53,493 nt of DNA from Leptolyngbya sp. Prado105. Lineage in GTDB: Bacteria; Cyanobacteriota; Cyanobacteriia; Leptolyngbyales; Leptolyngbyaceae. The notes below the pieces were generated by a model. That model did no database searches, was not told the origin of the DNA, and saw only the letters and a list, made by a program, of their open reading frames with translations. A program made the position numbers and the translations under genes. The stretch spans positions 1 through 53,493 of the forward strand of contig JALOOO010000005.1 in NCBI GenBank assembly GCA_025454375.1. The letters are read 5' to 3'. Below, one piece after another: positions 1 through 10,032 of the stretch; the first letter of the stretch is position 1; the number at the start of each line of letters is the position of its first letter.

Positions 1-360
1 GATGCAATGTTGATTTTGCCGGAAGCAAAATTGAAGGATTCGCTCAGTATCTAGGTTATGACAGGAGGACGCGCTGCACAGAGCAATCTATTTCACAGTT
101 TTGGGAGCTTTTCAGTTCCGACGGGTGGATCAGCGACATTTAATTTGATTGGCACTCCAAATGTTGCTAACCACTGTCTGGAACGATTTACGCAACGTCT
201 CGATAGCTCAGAAAGAATTTCTCAAGCTCCTGAATCGATCGAGCCTTTAGTAGAAGCAACGAATTGGCGACGGAATGCGACAACTGGTAAGGTGCAACTG
301 ATTGCTAGCCAACCGACCAGATCGACCTCGATCGCAAATTTCGCTTCCAAGCTACATTAA
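1..360 (+). pseudogene. Remnant of filamentous haemagglutinin-type adhesin (N-terminus joined to C-terminus)
   Basis: An open stretch from ATG 58 to the stop at 358-360 joins two parts of a large cyanobacterial secreted adhesin. Residues 1-37 (NLFHSFGSFSVPTGGSATFN) match the start of the filamentous haemagglutinin N-terminal secretion domain. From about residue 38 (NHCLERFTQRLDSS, then LVEATNW and GKVQLIA) the text looks like the extreme C-terminus of the same kind of protein, so the long middle is missing. In frame upstream of ATG 58 is LILPEAKL, resembling the usual start of the secretion domain, followed by a TAG stop at 52-54. The gene is therefore both interrupted and internally deleted. 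Its end overlaps the end of convergent priA by 9 bases. It may begin before the window. A functional short protein is unlikely because no signal peptide is attached. Confidence 0.7.
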
Positions 361-2772
361 ATTCATCGGATCGACATCGATGGTTAAACTCACGGTCGAA
401 GGGCAATGCGATCGCAGTTCTAATAAATCTGGAACGCGATCACTTTTGAGTTTTAGTAAAATCTGCCAGCGATATCGGTTGTTGATTTTTGCGATCGTTG
501 CAGGTGCAGGACCTAAAACTTCATTTTCAGAATCAAGCAGCAGATCCGCGATCGTTTCTGCTGTACTTTGGACTGTTCTCTCATTCAATCCACTCAATCG
601 AAACAGAACTAACTGTCCGTAGGGGGGATAGTTGAGCGTTGAGCGCTGTTCTAGCTCGCTCGCGACAAAAGGTTCATACTGCTGACGTTGGACAGCGAGA
701 ATTACAGGATTCTCAGGGGCATAAGTTTGCAAAATCACTCGTCCCGGTTCTTCTCCTCGTCCTGCTCGTCCTGCTACTTGTACAAGCGTCTGAAAGGCTC
801 TCTCGCTGGCTCGAAAGTCGGCTAGGTTCAGTAATCCGTCGGCTGAGATAATCCCAACTAAAGTAACTTGAGGCAGATCAATGCCTTTCGTGAGCATCTG
901 AGTTCCGACGAGTAGATCAGCGTCACCCTGAGCAAATTGACTGAGTAAAGCCCGATGCGATCCTTTTGCACGAGTGGTATCACTATCAAATCTAATCGTT
1001 TTGAGTTCAGGAAATAATCGAGCTAGCTCTTGAACTACTTTTTGAGTCCCACTCCCAAAATTTTTGAAGTACGATGAGCCGCAGGTAGGGCAGCGCTGGG
1101 GCTGGATCTGGGTATGATTGCAGTAATGACATCTTAGTAATGGTTGAGCATTTTCATGAGTGTGATGATAGGACAGTGAAACATCACAATTCGGACAGTC
1201 CATCACATAGCCACAACTGCGACAAGAGACAAACGTGCTATGCCCACGACGATGAATAAAGAGCAAGCCTTTTTGATGGTTCTCTTTGAGCTTTTTCAGT
1301 TGAGCTTGCAGCGATCGACTAAAAATAGATGGATTGCGATCGTGCAATTCTTTGCGCATATCGACAATATCGATTTTCGGCAAAGCTCTATCTAAGATTC
1401 GCTTGGGCAAAGAGAGATAAGTCGAAGATTGCGCGGCGACCCAGGATTCGAGTGAAGGGGTTGCGGAGCCTAAAATTAAGGGACAGTCTTCTAGCTCAGC
1501 CCGCCACTGCGCAACCGATCGCGCATGATAGCAAGGGGCAGGTTGGTCTTGCTTAAAGCTCGAATCATGTTCCTCATCCAGGATAATTAAGCCCAGGTTC
1601 GGTAAGGGTGCGAAAATTGCCGATCGCGTTCCAATCACGATTTGAGGCGAACCTGTGAGCATCTGCCGCCAGGTATCGAAGCGTTCTCCATCGGATAAAG
1701 CACTGTGATAAACACAAACTCGATCTCCAAATCTTGCCCGAAATCGATCGGTTAATTGCGGTGTTAAGCCAATTTCAGGAACGAGGACTAAGGCGGACTG
1801 AGCGCGCTGGAGATAGGGTGCGATCGCTTGTAGGTAAACTTCGGTCTTGCCTGATCCGGTCACGCCATGCAGCAAAATTTTTGCAAAAGACTGTGACGCA
1901 TGAATGGATTCTAAAGCTTTTTCTTGGTCAGGCGTGAGCGATTTGGCTGAGTCAATTTCGACTTGGGTCGGGTTCTCACTTCTCAAAACTTCTCGACCCT
2001 GAAGGATGAGACAGCCTTGCTCTTGTAATCGTTTTACGGTCGGCGAAGTCGTTCGGCAGTGTTGCAGCAGATCGGTGAGCCACATTTCGCCGCCGTTGCG
2101 TTTGAGAACTTCTAGAATTTCGCGCTGTCTGTCTCGCAATTCGCCCTGCATCGAAACGAGAATCACTGCCTGCCGCAGTTGGGGACGAATGGTTGCGGGG
2201 GGCTGTAAATAGCTTTCGACCCAGTTGAGCCTGATTAAGTCCTGTAAGCCCCGATTTGCGCCTTTGACCTGGCGTTGGACAAATTGCCAGGAATAGTCTT
2301 TGGTTTTGCTCGATTTTAGGAGGGTCAAAATCTGCTGGGCGGCACTGTTGAGAAAAATTTCGTTGGCTTCGGGGTTGATGAGTCGAATGCGTCGTTGCGA
2401 TCGCGCGAGTAATCCCGGCGGCAGCGCGACTCGAACGACCTGCATTAATGAAGTTTGATAGTATTGCGCGACACGATCGAGCAATGCCCAATAAGCCGCA
2501 GGAAAAAATCCGGCACTGACGATCGCATCAATCGATCGCATCTGTTTTGGCGGGAGATCGGGGGGGTCGTTGTGAAGTCGAACCGCGATCCCACCGACCT
2601 GCTGTGAGCCAAATGGCACACTCAAAATGTCACCGGGTTGAACCAGGAGATCCGGCGGTAATGCGTAAGTAAATACTCCTTGCGAACCCGGACAATCGAC
2701 TAGCACATCAACCCAGTTCGGCGACACTCGAGACTCTGTTCTCAATTCCGCGACAGACCACAACTCAGACAT
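352..2772 (-). CDS. priA: Primosomal protein N' (replication restart helicase PriA)
   Basis: 806 residues, the usual size for cyanobacterial PriA. The protein is a superfamily 2 DNA helicase that recognises stalled forks and reloads the replisome. In order it shows an N-terminal 3'-DNA-binding domain (about 15-120), a winged-helix region, Walker A HGVTGSGKTE, the DEEHD Walker B box, a zinc-binding region with paired cysteines (CRSCGYVMDCPNC, then CHYCNH and CPTCGS), and the C-terminal helicase lobe with LVGTQMLTKGID and QVAGRAGRG. All key motifs are intact. It is transcribed alone, convergent with the adhesin remnant and divergent from the sigma factor gene. The ATG at 2770-2772 is the only start upstream of the conserved N-terminal domain. 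Confidence 0.97.
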   Translation of the reverse strand: MSELWSVAELRTESRVSPNWVDVLVDCPGSQGVFTYALPPDLLVQPGDILSVPFGSQQVGGIAVRLHNDPPDLPPKQMRSIDAIVSAGFFPAAYWALLDRVAQYYQTSLMQVVRVALPPGLLARSQRRIRLINPEANEIFLNSAAQQILTLLKSSKTKDYSWQFVQRQVKGANRGLQDLIRLNWVESYLQPPATIRPQLRQAVILVSMQGELRDRQREILEVLKRNGGEMWLTDLLQHCRTTSPTVKRLQEQGCLILQGREVLRSENPTQVEIDSAKSLTPDQEKALESIHASQSFAKILLHGVTGSGKTEVYLQAIAPYLQRAQSALVLVPEIGLTPQLTDRFRARFGDRVCVYHSALSDGERFDTWRQMLTGSPQIVIGTRSAIFAPLPNLGLIILDEEHDSSFKQDQPAPCYHARSVAQWRAELEDCPLILGSATPSLESWVAAQSSTYLSLPKRILDRALPKIDIVDMRKELHDRNPSIFSRSLQAQLKKLKENHQKGLLFIHRRGHSTFVSCRSCGYVMDCPNCDVSLSYHHTHENAQPLLRCHYCNHTQIQPQRCPTCGSSYFKNFGSGTQKVVQELARLFPELKTIRFDSDTTRAKGSHRALLSQFAQGDADLLVGTQMLTKGIDLPQVTLVGIISADGLLNLADFRASERAFQTLVQVAGRAGRGEEPGRVILQTYAPENPVILAVQRQQYEPFVASELEQRSTLNYPPYGQLVLFRLSGLNERTVQSTAETIADLLLDSENEVLGPAPATIAKINNRYRWQILLKLKSDRVPDLLELRSHCPSTVSLTIDVDPMNLM

Positions 2773-3341
2773 ATTGCAAATGAAGAGAAAAACTTAAGAA
2801 AACTCACAAATCCGAAATTTTGCGGTATTTAAACTACCAAAGGAATTGAGATATATTAGTTCAAATAAACTATCTAATTCATTCTAATGTGAGATGAGTT
2901 TACCGGATCGCTCGCGCCCTTGCACGACGACTCTACCCGCGACAGATTAGCAAAGAATACGATTGCTTTTCCAACCATTGGTAGAGATGTAAACCGAAAC
3001 AGGTATGAGAGCCTGTTATAGCAGTAGGGGATTCATTTGGACTCCTAAAGTTTAGACATCTAATCTAAGCGCTCACCGCATCTGCAAGGATCACACTCAG
3101 CTACAGCAATCTGAGTCAGTTTGGTCACTCAATCTAAACTCCTTTCTAAAAGTTTCCAAAAGCTTTCTATGAAGTTGCCCAATTTGTCACACGTTCAGGA
3201 GGAATTCATTGTCTTATCCATTTATTCATTGAAACGAGAACATAACATCTAAAACTGTCGATCGCTGACTTAAAGTTTTCCGTCTAGGTTGACACTTAAA
3301 TTGGCTCGCGCCCCCTGTAAAACTTCATTGATAAAAACACT
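2773..3341. other. Long intergenic region between priA and the sigma factor gene
   Basis: 569 bases without a convincing gene. It is AT-rich and must hold the divergent promoters of priA and the sigma gene. A consensus -35 hexamer TTGACA lies at 3289-3294, but the best downstream -10 candidate (TGTAAA near 3316) is about 21 bases away, longer than normal spacing. A purine-rich AGGAGG near 3198-3204 is not followed by a usable reading frame. The length is compatible with a multi-promoter or structured leader for a regulated sigma gene (inference). Confidence 0.5.
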
Positions 3342-4532
3342 ATGAGCGAACAAAGCAACAGTTCTCCAACCGCAACCCTCTCTCAAGATATGGACTTTGC
3401 AATGGATGTTGCTGAGTTAGATTCAGTAGACTCTTTGCAAATAGAAGCTGACTTAGAAGACAGCACACCGATCGAAATTGAACCTGATATTCTTGAACTG
3501 ACTTCAGTATCTGATGAGGCTTCGGATGAAGACGAGGTCGATCAAATTGCTTCAGCCCGATCATCTGGCTACAACAAAACGGTTGCTGATGACGCAGTGG
3601 GGGCTTTCTTTAAGGAAATGGCTCGCTATCCGTTGCTCAAAGCGGATGAGGAAGTCGAACTTGCCAGACGGGTACAGTATTTAGTTGAAGTAGACGAAGC
3701 GCGTCGTAAGCTTTATCAAGAATTAGGTCAACCTCCAACAAAAGCACAGTTAGCAGAGCATTTTGGATTAACTGAACGGCAGCTTGATCATCGGATGCAC
3801 CGGAGTCGTGTTGCCAAGCGGAAAATGATCCGATCGAATCTGCGCTTAGTGGTGTCGATCGCGAAACGTTACCTCAATCGCGGTGTACCATTTCTTGATT
3901 TGATTCAAGAAGGCGCACTCGGACTAAACCGCGCAACTGAGAAGTTTGATCCCGATAAGGGCTATAAGTTTTCGACCTATGCCTATTGGTGGATTCGTCA
4001 GGGGATCACAAGAACGATCGCCAATGATGCCCGCACAATTCGTCTGCCCATTCATATTGTTGAGAAGCTGAATAAGCTGAAGAAAGCCCATCGCGACCTC
4101 AAACGTGAATTGAATCGCAATCCGACTGAGGCTGAACTTGCTCAAGCTTTGGAATTGACGGTTGAACAATTGCAGCATTTGCATCAAGTGCGTCGCCAGT
4201 CTTTATCTTTGAACCATCGAGTCGGGAAAGGTGAAGATACTGAGCTAATGGATTTGCTAGAGGATGGTGATACTCAGTCACCCGAATCTCAGATGAGCGA
4301 GACGATGCTGCGCCAAGAGATTTGGGATGTGTTGGGTAATGTCTTGACTGAGCGCGAGAAAGATATCATTTCGTTGCGCTATGGTCTGACGACGAGTAAG
4401 CCTTGCACGCTTGAAGAAGTGGGCGGCATGTTCAACTTGTCGCGCGAACGAGTTCGCCAAATCCAGAGTAAAGCAATGCGGAAGTTGCGTCGTCCTCAGA
4501 TTGCAGAGCGACTGAAAGGTTGGCTCGGTTGA
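3342..4532 (+). CDS. sigC: Group 2 sigma-70 factor, SigC-like
   Basis: 396-residue RNA polymerase sigma factor. Residues 1-80 are an acidic, low-complexity extension. Region 1.2 reads AFFKEMARYPLL, unlike the IYLQEIGRIRLL of the primary factor SigA or the LYLQEIGR type of SigB/D/E; this and the ending LRRPQIAERLKGWLG instead of a HPNR..LKEYIR tail point to SigC. Region 2 (NLRLVVSIAKRYLNRGVPFLDLIQEG, split as NLRLVVSIAKRY and FLDLIQEG; then YAYWWIRQGITR), region 3 and region 4.2 with its helix-turn-helix (TLEEVGGMFNLSRERVRQIQ) are all present. Region 2.2 has GLNRATEKFD where most factors have GLIRA. SigC in cyanobacteria is known for heat-stress, stationary-phase and carbon/nitrogen adaptation roles. 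The gene has a long upstream region and its own hairpin at the stop codon. SigC rather than another group 2 factor is probable but unproven. Confidence 0.85.
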   Translation: MSEQSNSSPTATLSQDMDFAMDVAELDSVDSLQIEADLEDSTPIEIEPDILELTSVSDEASDEDEVDQIASARSSGYNKTVADDAVGAFFKEMARYPLLKADEEVELARRVQYLVEVDEARRKLYQELGQPPTKAQLAEHFGLTERQLDHRMHRSRVAKRKMIRSNLRLVVSIAKRYLNRGVPFLDLIQEGALGLNRATEKFDPDKGYKFSTYAYWWIRQGITRTIANDARTIRLPIHIVEKLNKLKKAHRDLKRELNRNPTEAELAQALELTVEQLQHLHQVRRQSLSLNHRVGKGEDTELMDLLEDGDTQSPESQMSETMLRQEIWDVLGNVLTEREKDIISLRYGLTTSKPCTLEEVGGMFNLSRERVRQIQSKAMRKLRRPQIAERLKGWLG

Positions 4533-4548
4533 GGCTGAGCGAAGCCTC
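4531..4548 (+). terminator. Stem-loop overlapping the sigma gene stop codon
   Basis: GAGGCT (4531-4536) pairs with AGCCTC (4543-4548) around a 6-base loop. The first two bases of the stem are the last two of the TGA stop. No T-run follows, so this is a weak terminator or an mRNA 3'-end stabiliser. Confidence 0.4.
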
Positions 4549-4700
4549 CGAATGTTTGATGGCTCCCGCACTGAATCGAAAATTTGGTGCGGAACAGCGC
4601 GATCGAGGAGTAAAAAATTCTGGGTCAATTGGGGAAAAACCGACAGTTTTTCTAGCAACTATACTGGGAGAAGATGAGTCCGACATAGGAAAATTAGCCA

Positions 4701-5939
4701 ATGTCAGCAGTACCGAATCCCGAACTCTTAAACGCGATCGAATCTCTGAATTACCGCGCGACGATTGGAGATGTCGCCTCGGTATCGGGGTTAAATATCA
4801 ATTTGGCAGAGCAAGGCTTGCTTGTCCTGGCAGCCCAGGCGGGCGGGCATTTGCAAGTGGCGGAATCTGGAGATGTCATCTATCAGTTTCCGAAGAACTT
4901 CCGCAGTATCTTGCGCGATAAAGATGCTCGATTGCGTTGGCAGGAGCGATGGCAGACGATTTGGCGAATTCTGTTTTATTTGATTCGGATTTCGTTTGGG
5001 ATTGTTCTCGTTCTCTTGATCCTGGCTTCGTTTCTGGCGATTATTGCGATTACGATCGCGGCGAGTTCTTCACGAGATGACAATAATGGCGGCGATTTTA
5101 ATATGCCGACGGTTTGGTTTGGTCCAGACTTCTTCTGGATTTTTACCCCAGATTATGATCAGCGTCGCCCAAAAGAAAAGCGTGAATTGAATTTTCTTGA
5201 GTCGATTTATTCGTTCTTGTTTGGCGATGGCAATCCGAACGCGGATTTGGAAGACAGGCGTTGGAAGACGATCGGGGCTGTGATTCGGACGAATCAAGGT
5301 GCCGTGATTGCAGAACAGATTGCTCCGTACTTAGATGAGGTGGGAACGCAATCAGAGCAGGAGTATGAACAGTACATGCTTCCGGTGCTAGCAAAATTTG
5401 ACGGTCGCCCAGAGGTGAGTCCTGACGGACAGTTGATCTATCAGTTTCCATCGCTTCAGACGACGGCTGTACAAGAAGAACGGCAGTGGATTCCTGCATT
5501 TTTGCGCGAATCGATGTATCAGTTTAGTAAAGCGAGTTCTGGGCAAGTTACTTTAGCCATTGGGTTAGGAGTCACGCTGCTGTTTTTGGCGATCGTACTC
5601 ACTGCAATGGTCGGCGGTGGCGCACTAAAGGTGCTTGCTTTGCTCTCACTGGGCTACAGTACGGCTTTTCTCACAATTCCAGCGATTCGCTACTTTTGGA
5701 TCAAAGGACGAAATCAAAAAATCTTGGATCGAAATCGAGATCGCGAATCTCGTGCGAATTTTCTCTCGCGTGCGGGTGAAGCGATTCAGCAGAAACACGC
5801 TTACGACCGTGGAATTGCAGCGAGACATCTGATTCAGGATTCGGATGTCATCAATTCGAGCGATCGAGATTTGATAGAACAAGACATTGAGCGATCGGAT
5901 CAAATCGATGCAGAATGGCAACGGCGATTGGAAGGTTGA
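4701..5939 (+). CDS. Conserved cyanobacterial/plastid-type membrane protein with duplicated module
   Basis: 412 residues. I recognise it as a membrane protein conserved in cyanobacteria with plant chloroplast relatives (At5g03900 type), whose function is not established. Residues 1-70 form a small helical, winged-helix-like module ending in VIYQFP. Membrane helices follow at about 90-120. A second module (about 180-255) ends in LIYQFP, so the protein carries an internal duplication. Two more membrane helices lie at about 280-335, and a charged, Arg/Asp/Glu-rich tail (340-412) ends the protein. Between the first helix and the second module is an aromatic segment (WFGPDFFWIF). An AGGAAA purine stretch lies upstream of the ATG. 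It follows the sigma gene in the same direction with a 168-base gap. Confidence 0.8.
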   Translation: MSAVPNPELLNAIESLNYRATIGDVASVSGLNINLAEQGLLVLAAQAGGHLQVAESGDVIYQFPKNFRSILRDKDARLRWQERWQTIWRILFYLIRISFGIVLVLLILASFLAIIAITIAASSSRDDNNGGDFNMPTVWFGPDFFWIFTPDYDQRRPKEKRELNFLESIYSFLFGDGNPNADLEDRRWKTIGAVIRTNQGAVIAEQIAPYLDEVGTQSEQEYEQYMLPVLAKFDGRPEVSPDGQLIYQFPSLQTTAVQEERQWIPAFLRESMYQFSKASSGQVTLAIGLGVTLLFLAIVLTAMVGGGALKVLALLSLGYSTAFLTIPAIRYFWIKGRNQKILDRNRDRESRANFLSRAGEAIQQKHAYDRGIAARHLIQDSDVINSSDRDLIEQDIERSDQIDAEWQRRLEG

Positions 5940-5965
5940 TCGTAAAAAAGGTCGATCGTAAAAAA
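5938..5965 (+). repeat. Direct repeat GATCGTAAAAAA, two copies
   Basis: GATCGTAAAAAA occurs at 5938-5949 and again at 5954-5965, starting in the stop codon of the preceding membrane protein gene. Read on the minus strand it supplies the T-run next to the hairpin at 5972-6003. Confidence 0.6.
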
Positions 5966-6003
5966 CGATGAGTGGAGAGATACGGGTTGGAATATCTCTC
6001 CAC
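5950..6003 (-). terminator. Terminator of the SpoIID-domain gene
   Basis: A perfect 10-bp stem, GTGGAGAGAT (5972-5981) and ATCTCTCCAC (5994-6003), lies 25 bases beyond the stop of the minus-strand gene. Reading the minus strand, a run of six T follows about six bases after the stem. It sits between convergent genes. Confidence 0.55.
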
Positions 6004-6027
6004 GCATTGTTTGTGGTGTGTTCCGAT

Positions 6028-7218
6028 TTATCGATCCGTGGCGATCGTAGTAATTCCAACGTTTTTGTAGTATTCCATCAGGATGTCTTGGTAGTTTTTA
6101 CCCCGACGTGCCATGTTATAAGCCCCCCATTGGCTCATTCCGACCCCATGACCAAATCCACGCCCATTGACGACAAATTGCAAGGCGGGCTTGCCACCTG
6201 ATTTACTGGCTGCCACTTGTTGAGGTGTAACGTCAAAAAGGGTACTTCTCAAATTTAAAGCGCTTTGGATGCGTTCACCTGAAACCTTCACAGATTGACG
6301 ATCGCCGATAATTTGCATCTCCCGAATTCGTCCACAAGGAGTTGCGCGAACTGGGACAACTCGTTGAACAGTGCCAACCCCAAAAATATTGCCAAGTTCG
6401 TTCGCTGAGAGTGTTCTTGACCACTCACTGACAGGAGTCCCTTTATCAAAATCGTTCTTCACCATTTGCAGATAAGGGCGAGACGCTGACCAGACATTTT
6501 CAGAAGGTTCAGTACAACCGCCCGCAGACGAGTGAAAATAAGCTTCGATCAATTCACCATTGTGAACCAAAACCTGCCCCGCAGTTTCTGCGACAGCTTG
6601 TAATGTTCCTTGAGACTCAGTTTGAAGTCCTTTGTAAACTTGCGATTGCTGCGTGTCATGCACATCGTAAGCTTGTCCGGCTCGAATCGCATCTCCTCTT
6701 TTTTCTAGAGCGTAACTGCGAGCCGTAACGGCCTGTGCCTTCAATGCTTCTTTGGGCCAGTTGCCATTCATTTCTGCCCCGAGAACACTGAGCAAATATT
6801 GCTCTAATTCAACATTGTTGACCACAAGCAGACGACCGCCGGAAGCAATTAATCGAACTGTTCCGCGATACCAGCGATCGCCAATCCAAACTACGCCATT
6901 ATCTTTTGGCATGATCGTAATTGCACCGGAACGCCATTTGTCGAGAGCGACTTGCCCGTCTTGAACCTGTGCCGCAAACCCATTCATGCCTTGAATTTCG
7001 CCCAGAGCAGTTTGCTCAGTCGCATCTAGGACTTGTGCATTGGTCGAACTTCCGACATTAATTTGCGGAACTCCTTTCTCGATCGCAACTCTCAAATTTA
7101 CGGTATCTCTCGCTTGAGCAGGCATTAATGCGGCTGCCCAGAGTACGAGTGCAAAGCCCCAAATTTTAGGGCGGGCTAGAAACGAAAGAGACGATCGGAA
7201 ATTCATTTGATTAACCAT
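6028..7218 (-). CDS. SpoIID/LytB domain protein (cell-wall amidase enhancer type)
   Basis: 396 residues from the ATG at 7218. Members of the SpoIID family bind and cleave denuded glycan strands or stimulate amidases in peptidoglycan remodelling. The protein has a secretion signal (hydrophobic stretch, then LMPAQA before RDTVNLRV) and SpoIID motifs: LLVVNNVELEQYLLSVLGAE (given in parts: NNVELEQYL, VLGAEM), KAQAVTARSYAL, FHSSAGGCTEPSENVW and, near the end, GRGFGHGVGMSQWGAY. A longer reading from 7293 would add a Cys/Arg-rich segment in front of the signal peptide, so I prefer 7218 or 7206. In non-sporulating cyanobacteria the protein is probably periplasmic. Key catalytic-region residues appear intact. 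Confidence 0.88.
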   Translation of the reverse strand: MVNQMNFRSSLSFLARPKIWGFALVLWAAALMPAQARDTVNLRVAIEKGVPQINVGSSTNAQVLDATEQTALGEIQGMNGFAAQVQDGQVALDKWRSGAITIMPKDNGVVWIGDRWYRGTVRLIASGGRLLVVNNVELEQYLLSVLGAEMNGNWPKEALKAQAVTARSYALEKRGDAIRAGQAYDVHDTQQSQVYKGLQTESQGTLQAVAETAGQVLVHNGELIEAYFHSSAGGCTEPSENVWSASRPYLQMVKNDFDKGTPVSEWSRTLSANELGNIFGVGTVQRVVPVRATPCGRIREMQIIGDRQSVKVSGERIQSALNLRSTLFDVTPQQVAASKSGGKPALQFVVNGRGFGHGVGMSQWGAYNMARRGKNYQDILMEYYKNVGITTIATDR

Positions 7219-7454
7219 ATTTCTACGGGTTTTCACTAACAACAAACAGCGGTCACACGAAGCTATCTGGATCAATTTGCCACGATTTTTCAAATTTCTA
7301 ACATTTGTTAATATATGTCACTTCGTGTCGGCTGTAATCCGGATCACACGAATCACATGAGAATTTCATCGACTCTTTGGCTTTGACCGTCTCGGTTTGA
7401 AACAGGTTCCTGTGGCAGTATGAAGATAGTGTATTGAGTTCAGGTGAGTCGGCT

Positions 7455-8402
7455 TTGCAGATCACATTTTTGGGAACGAGTTCTGGAGTGCCGACGCGAT
7501 CGAGGAATGTCAGTGCGATCGCAATGCGGTTACCTCAACGGGCTGAGGTTTGGTTATTTGACTGCGGGGAAGGGACGCAACATCAATTTCTCCGGAGTGA
7601 TTTGCGGGTGAGCCAGATTCGCCGAATCTTTGTCACGCATGTGCATGGCGATCATATTTTCGGGCTGATGGGGTTATTGGCAAGCTGTGGACTGGCGGGA
7701 AATCCGCAGCAAATTGATATTTATGGACCACCCGATTTAGAGGGCTATCTCAAAGCCTGTAAGCGCTATTCGCAAACGCATTTTTCTTATCCGGTGAAGT
7801 TTCATCCGGTGAGTCCGGGACGGGTATTTGAGGATGAGGAATTCACGGTAACTTGTCAGCTTCTGAAACATCGGGTTCCAGCATTTGGGTATCGGATTAC
7901 CGAGAAAGATCGTCCAGGACATTTCAAAGCGGAAATTGCGAAAGAATTAGGAATTCCGTCAGGTCCAATTTATGGAAAACTAAAGCGCGGCGAAACGGTC
8001 ACGCTCGAAGATGGTAGAACGATCGACGGAAAAACGCTCTGCGGCGAACCAGAAATTGGGCGAAAAGTGGCGTATTGTACCGATACTGTTTTTTGTGAAA
8101 GCGCGATCGAGCTTGCTCAAGGTGCAGATGTGTTGATTCACGAGGCGACGTTTGCCCACCAAGATGCTGAGATGGCGTTTCAACGATTACATTCGACCTC
8201 GACAATGGCAGCCCAGACGGCATTATTGGCGCAAGCGAGGACGCTAATTATGACGCATTTCAGTCCCAGATATGCGCCGGGAAATACGGTTCAGATCCAG
8301 GATTTATTGGCGGAAGCACGGGCAATTTTTCCCAATACAGAATTGGCTTCGGATTTCTGGACATATGAGGTTCCGCGCCGGGTTGTGGACGTTGCGATTT
8401 GA
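7455..8402 (+). CDS. rnz: Ribonuclease Z (tRNA 3' endonuclease)
   Basis: Metallo-beta-lactamase-fold enzyme that trims the 3' trailer of tRNA precursors. It carries the family opening ITFLGTSSGVPT, the zinc-binding THVHGDHIFGLMG, the flexible-arm region (about 150-190), DTVFCESA, HEATF and the closing MTHFSPRY. About 315 residues, normal for a short-form RNase Z. The start is a TTG: position 7455 fits the family N-terminus (one or two residues before ITFLG) and has GGTGAG at 7443-7448. A longer TTG start at 7434 is open but adds seven residues the family lacks. It is divergent from the SpoIID gene and convergent with enolase. Confidence 0.95.
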   Translation: MQITFLGTSSGVPTRSRNVSAIAMRLPQRAEVWLFDCGEGTQHQFLRSDLRVSQIRRIFVTHVHGDHIFGLMGLLASCGLAGNPQQIDIYGPPDLEGYLKACKRYSQTHFSYPVKFHPVSPGRVFEDEEFTVTCQLLKHRVPAFGYRITEKDRPGHFKAEIAKELGIPSGPIYGKLKRGETVTLEDGRTIDGKTLCGEPEIGRKVAYCTDTVFCESAIELAQGADVLIHEATFAHQDAEMAFQRLHSTSTMAAQTALLAQARTLIMTHFSPRYAPGNTVQIQDLLAEARAIFPNTELASDFWTYEVPRRVVDVAI

Positions 8403-8476
8403 TTAAACTACGAATCGAGTTAAATGATTCGATCGTATTTCTCATCATCGCGTCTCTACCAACCCGGCGCAGGGAC

Positions 8477-8515
8477 GATACGGAAATTACTGGATCACCC
8501 AACCCGATCCGTATC
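8477..8515. repeat. Inverted repeat between rnz and eno
   Basis: GATACGGA (8477-8484) pairs with TCCGTATC (8508-8515); a nested GGATC/GATCC pair is an alternative fold. The following bases are A rather than T, so it does not look like a standard terminator for either convergent gene. Its role is unknown. Confidence 0.5.
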
Positions 8516-8548
8516 AAAAAACCACATCCATCAACATAACCGCAGTGA

Positions 8549-9853
<1,305 letters not shown>

Positions 9854-10032
9854 TTATAGAGAGGGAGCAGAAATCAGGCAAATCGATTTTTGCCTTTGCC
9901 TAGGATACGTCCTTGTGTTCCAATCTTGAAGCAACATTCGAGACCATGCCTGCAATAAAGTATTAAAAATCGGAATCACATCTGAGTAGAGCAGGTACAC
10001 TCGATTAGTCTGCGCGTTTGAGGACTGGGATT

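Noticed and set aside
1976-2491. 171-codon open frame overlapping priA on the same strand
   Set aside because: It is in another frame of priA, Arg/Ser/Gln-rich and without a family match; typical shadow frame.
3342-4532. Primary sigma factor SigA
   Set aside because: Region 1.2 reads AFFKEMARYPLL and the C-terminus lacks the HPNR...KEYIR ending of SigA; SigC fits better.
8461-8530. Terminator between rnz and eno
   Set aside because: The hairpin is followed by A, not T, on the plus strand and by no T-run on the minus strand; kept only as an inverted repeat.
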